The notes under the pieces: model-generated
Databases searched by the model: none
Told to the model about the DNA's origin: nothing
Seen by the model: the letters and a program-made list of their open reading frames with translations, nothing else
Made by a program: the position numbers and the translations under genes
Shown here: positions 5,807 to 7,860 of the stretch, piece by piece
How positions within the stretch are numbered: position 1 is the first letter of the stretch
Layout of the letters: the number at the start of each line of letters is the position of its first letter
Assembly (NCBI GenBank): GCA_964522975.1
Contig: CAZFXK010000103.1
Coordinates: 1-7,860, forward strand
DNA from: Bacteroides_E sp964522975
GTDB lineage: Bacteria > Bacteroidota > Bacteroidia > Bacteroidales > Bacteroidaceae
Reading direction: 5' to 3'
Length of the DNA stretch: 7,860 nucleotides

Positions 5807-6825
5807 TTTTCTTTTTTATACCAGTCAATTGTTTCCTTTACTCCTCTTTCCAAATTGTATTTGGGTTGGTATCCAAGCTCTTCTATGATGGGTGTTTGGT
5901 TGCATTTCCAATTTCTTTGCTTCATTATTTTATACTTATCTGTATTTAATGTGCTGCTTTTTCCCAAACACTTTGCAAAGAATTCAGCAAACAAAGATAT
6001 AACTTTTAAAAGAAATAAAGGGCATTTAATGTGTACAAGAAATGTTACCCCTAACTCTTTTTGTATCAGATTGGAAAATGTCCTGCTGGAATAACTTCCT
6101 CCATCGGTTACAAAATAAGAACGTTGAGTCTTATTTTTTTCAATTCCTAAAAAAACGGCATCTACTAAATCTTTTACATAAACAAAAGTGATATCTTGAG
6201 GCTTAAACCCTACTGAAAAATCCAGATGTTTTTTAATGGATTGAGCCATCATGAAATAATCTTTTTCTCTAGGTCCATATACTCCTGTTGGACGGAATAT
6301 GAGATATGGAAAATGGGGTAACGATTTTAGGTATTGTTCAGTTTTAAGTTTACTTATGCCATAGGCAGTATTGGGTTGCGGAGTATCTGTTTCTTCTATC
6401 GGTAGAAAACTTTTCTCTTTTATTGGACCAAAAACACTCAGAGTGCTAATAAAGAGGAATTGATTGGGAGTCATATCCAATTCATTTAGTGAATCGACAA
6501 AGAATTTGGTCTGTTCATAATTAATGCGGATGAAATCATTTTTATTCTTGCATTGTGTTACCCCGGCACAATGAATGATGATGTCAAATTTCCCGTTTTT
6601 TTCTTTGTGATCCTTCAGTGATTTTTTTAAGCCTTCTTGGGTGTTAAAATCTAACTCAATGAAATGGATGGATGGATTTTGCAAGTATTTTCTAGAGCTA
6701 CTTTTCCGTATTCCGGCCCAAGTTTTAAAGCCTCTTTCTAAAGCTCCTTCAACTAAAAAACTGCCAATGAAACCGCTTGCTCCTGTAATGAGGATGTTTT
6801 TTTTATTTGAATTCATTTTATTCAT
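5797..6825 (-). CDS. NAD(P)-dependent epimerase/dehydratase (extended SDR)
   Basis: A 342-residue Rossmann-fold enzyme of the extended short-chain dehydrogenase/reductase class. The dinucleotide-binding motif GASGFIGS is at 15-22, HCAG at 85-88, a catalytic Ser/Thr around STLS (127-130), YxxxK at Y155-K159, and RPTGVYGP at 178-185, typical of the epimerase/3-beta-HSD branch. The C-terminal part has a hydrophobic segment at about 258-276 (PLFLLKVISLFAEFFAK) and ends ERGVKETIDWYKKE, suggesting contact with membrane or a lipid-like substrate rather than a simple nucleotide sugar. Known relatives act on nucleotide sugars, sterols and long-chain lipid ketones; I cannot choose from sequence alone. 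Its ATG at 6825 overlaps the upstream transporter stop (ATGA), supporting that start over the alternative ATG at 6816. Its 3' end overlaps the PAP2 gene by 10 nt, so the two are probably translationally coupled. Confidence 0.88.
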   Translation of the reverse strand: MNKMNSNKKNILITGASGFIGSFLVEGALERGFKTWAGIRKSSSRKYLQNPSIHFIELDFNTQEGLKKSLKDHKEKNGKFDIIIHCAGVTQCKNKNDFIRINYEQTKFFVDSLNELDMTPNQFLFISTLSVFGPIKEKSFLPIEETDTPQPNTAYGISKLKTEQYLKSLPHFPYLIFRPTGVYGPREKDYFMMAQSIKKHLDFSVGFKPQDITFVYVKDLVDAVFLGIEKNKTQRSYFVTDGGSYSSRTFSNLIQKELGVTFLVHIKCPLFLLKVISLFAEFFAKCLGKSSTLNTDKYKIMKQRNWKCNQTPIIEELGYQPKYNLERGVKETIDWYKKEKWI

Positions 6826-7721
6826 TTGGGTTCAACGTGAATGCCAATATGTGTTTTTTCCCCAAAGACTTCACGTAATTTATTTTCAATATCTACAGTT
6901 ACCTGATGGACTTCATTAAGCGTAAGTTTTCCGTGCATATTGATGTGCATCTCTATAGCGTAATAGTTTCCAATCTGTCTGGTTCTAATTTGGTGAGGAT
7001 TGCTTACACCGGGAAATGAGAGTACTATTGCAATAATTTTATTTTCAACTTCTTCAGGTAGCGATTTTTCCAGTAGCTCTTCTAGGGTTGGAATCAAAAG
7101 TTTTATGGCAATATGCATGATGAAAAAGCTAACAACAACAGCAGCAATAGGGTCGAGGACTCTCCATTGTTCTCCTAGAAAAATGGCTCCACCGATGCCG
7201 ATTGCTGTTCCTACAGACGAGAATGCGTCACTTCTATGATGCCATGCATTAGCTTCAACAGCTTGAGAGTTTACTTTCTTAGCTTGTCTTTTGGTATATT
7301 GAAATAAAATTTCTTTGATTAGAATAGAGAATAAAGCAGCAATGAGAGCTAATGCCCCAGGGGATTCCAATTCCCCTCCTTTAAGCCAAATATAGATGGA
7401 TTTAGCTCCACTCCAAAAAATGCCTATCCCTATGATGAAAAGAATTATGCCAATAAAAGTGGTTGCTAAGGTTTCATATTTACCGTGTCCGTAATCGTGG
7501 TCTTCGTCTTCGGGTTTATTGGCAATCCGGATAAAGGCAATGACAATGATGTCTGTAATAAAATCGGATAGTGAGTGAACTGCATCAGCAGTCATAGCTG
7601 CACTATGTCCTACTATTCCGGCAATGAATTTAAATAGCAGAAGAAGAAAGTTGGCTATACTTCCTATCAGTGTAGTTTTGAATATCTCCTTTTCTCTTCT
7701 TTTTGTATCTAACTCTTGCAT
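6822..7721 (-). CDS. Cation diffusion facilitator family transporter (probable Zn2+ or Fe2+ efflux)
   Basis: A 299-residue inner-membrane metal/proton antiporter of the CDF family, close to the roughly 300 residues of FieF/YiiP. Metal site A is formed by H49 and D53 in TM2 (ADAVHSLSD) and H161 and D165 in TM5 (WHHRSD). The conserved loop DHDYGHGKYE (74-83) carries the second metal site. A cytoplasmic dimerisation domain occupies about 210-299, with the H291/H295 pattern near the end. A histidine/aspartate tetrad favours Zn2+ in this family, but Fe2+, Co2+ or Cd2+ cannot be excluded. I chose the ATG at 7721. A longer in-frame TTG start at 7781 would add 20 residues, but that TTG is the last three bases of the promoter -7 box, so it should lie upstream of the mRNA start. 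First gene of the three-gene operon. Confidence 0.92.
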   Translation of the reverse strand: MQELDTKRREKEIFKTTLIGSIANFLLLLFKFIAGIVGHSAAMTADAVHSLSDFITDIIVIAFIRIANKPEDEDHDYGHGKYETLATTFIGIILFIIGIGIFWSGAKSIYIWLKGGELESPGALALIAALFSILIKEILFQYTKRQAKKVNSQAVEANAWHHRSDAFSSVGTAIGIGGAIFLGEQWRVLDPIAAVVVSFFIMHIAIKLLIPTLEELLEKSLPEEVENKIIAIVLSFPGVSNPHQIRTRQIGNYYAIEMHINMHGKLTLNEVHQVTVDIENKLREVFGEKTHIGIHVEPK

Positions 7722-7778
7722 AGGTACACGTCTTAACTCTTTGTCCAAATAGATTTTGATGACCTTGGCTTTTCGGCT

Positions 7779-7809
7779 CAAAGTTACAGCTAATTAAACT
7801 AATAACAAG
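7779..7809 (-). promoter_or_regulatory. Promoter of the transporter - epimerase - PAP2 operon
   Basis: On the minus strand CTTG (7809-7806) is followed by 19 nt and TAACTTTG (7786-7779), matching the Bacteroides -33/-7 consensus and spacing. The box ends 57 nt before the ATG at 7721, giving a leader of about 50 nt. No metal-responsive operator is recognisable by eye. Confidence 0.78.
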
Positions 7810-7860
7810 AAAAATACAAAAAGGAGCAGAATTAGAGCTAAAAGAGATGTTAATTTATTA

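Noticed and set aside
6822..6919. Plus-strand frames spanning the transporter/epimerase junction and other antisense frames over 5716-6094.
   Set aside because: All are shadows of well-supported minus-strand genes and have no promoter, motif or family resemblance.
7794..7859. Minus-strand frame open from the right edge for 21 residues, very hydrophobic (LLALILLLFVFFLLLV), ending TAA at 7796-7794; could be the tail of an upstream membrane protein.
   Set aside because: The DNA is T-rich on this strand and codes Leu/Phe/Val by composition alone. It overlaps the transporter promoter and is too short to support without sequence beyond the edge.

Overview
The window looks like chromosomal DNA of a gut-type Bacteroidales, most likely Bacteroides or a close relative. 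It is AT-rich. Genes start without clear Shine-Dalgarno sequences. Four intergenic spots carry the Bacteroidetes -7 promoter box TAnnTTTG (TAACTTTG or TATCTTTG), two of them with a TTG exactly 19 nt upstream. The protein sequences fit the same group. Apart from one well-placed hairpin and some promoter architecture, the genes are mostly conserved chromosomal ones. I saw no phage, insertion sequence, CRISPR, tRNA or rRNA signal.

Left block (1-2459, minus strand): a promoter drives an XRE/cupin regulator, followed 44 nt later by an AMP-forming acyl-CoA synthetase. After another 62 nt comes the first 26 codons of a family 2 glycosyltransferase that runs off the left edge. The regulator is the likely local switch for the synthetase.

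Central block (2485-4777): rpsO (ribosomal protein S15, minus) and typA/bipA (ribosome-associated GTPase, plus) are divergent and share a 158-bp control region. That region holds two -7 boxes, an 8-nt T tract roughly midway between them, and a perfect 11-bp inverted repeat bracketing the rpsO -7 box. rpsO ends in a clear intrinsic terminator.

Right block (4778-7809, minus strand): a promoter at the right edge drives a three-gene, overlapping operon. It encodes a cation diffusion facilitator (probably zinc export), an extended-SDR NAD(P)-dependent epimerase/reductase, and a polytopic PAP2-superfamily membrane enzyme with a reduced catalytic signature. The last two are plausibly a lipid-modifying pair; this is inference. 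The operon's last stop codon directly abuts the typA stop codon, and a 14-bp hairpin that could end the typA transcript lies inside the coding sequence of the PAP2 gene.

There is no gene-free stretch longer than 300 bases. The most useful corrections to a naive annotation are the truncated glycosyltransferase at the left edge and the shorter start (7721 rather than 7781) for the cation transporter.
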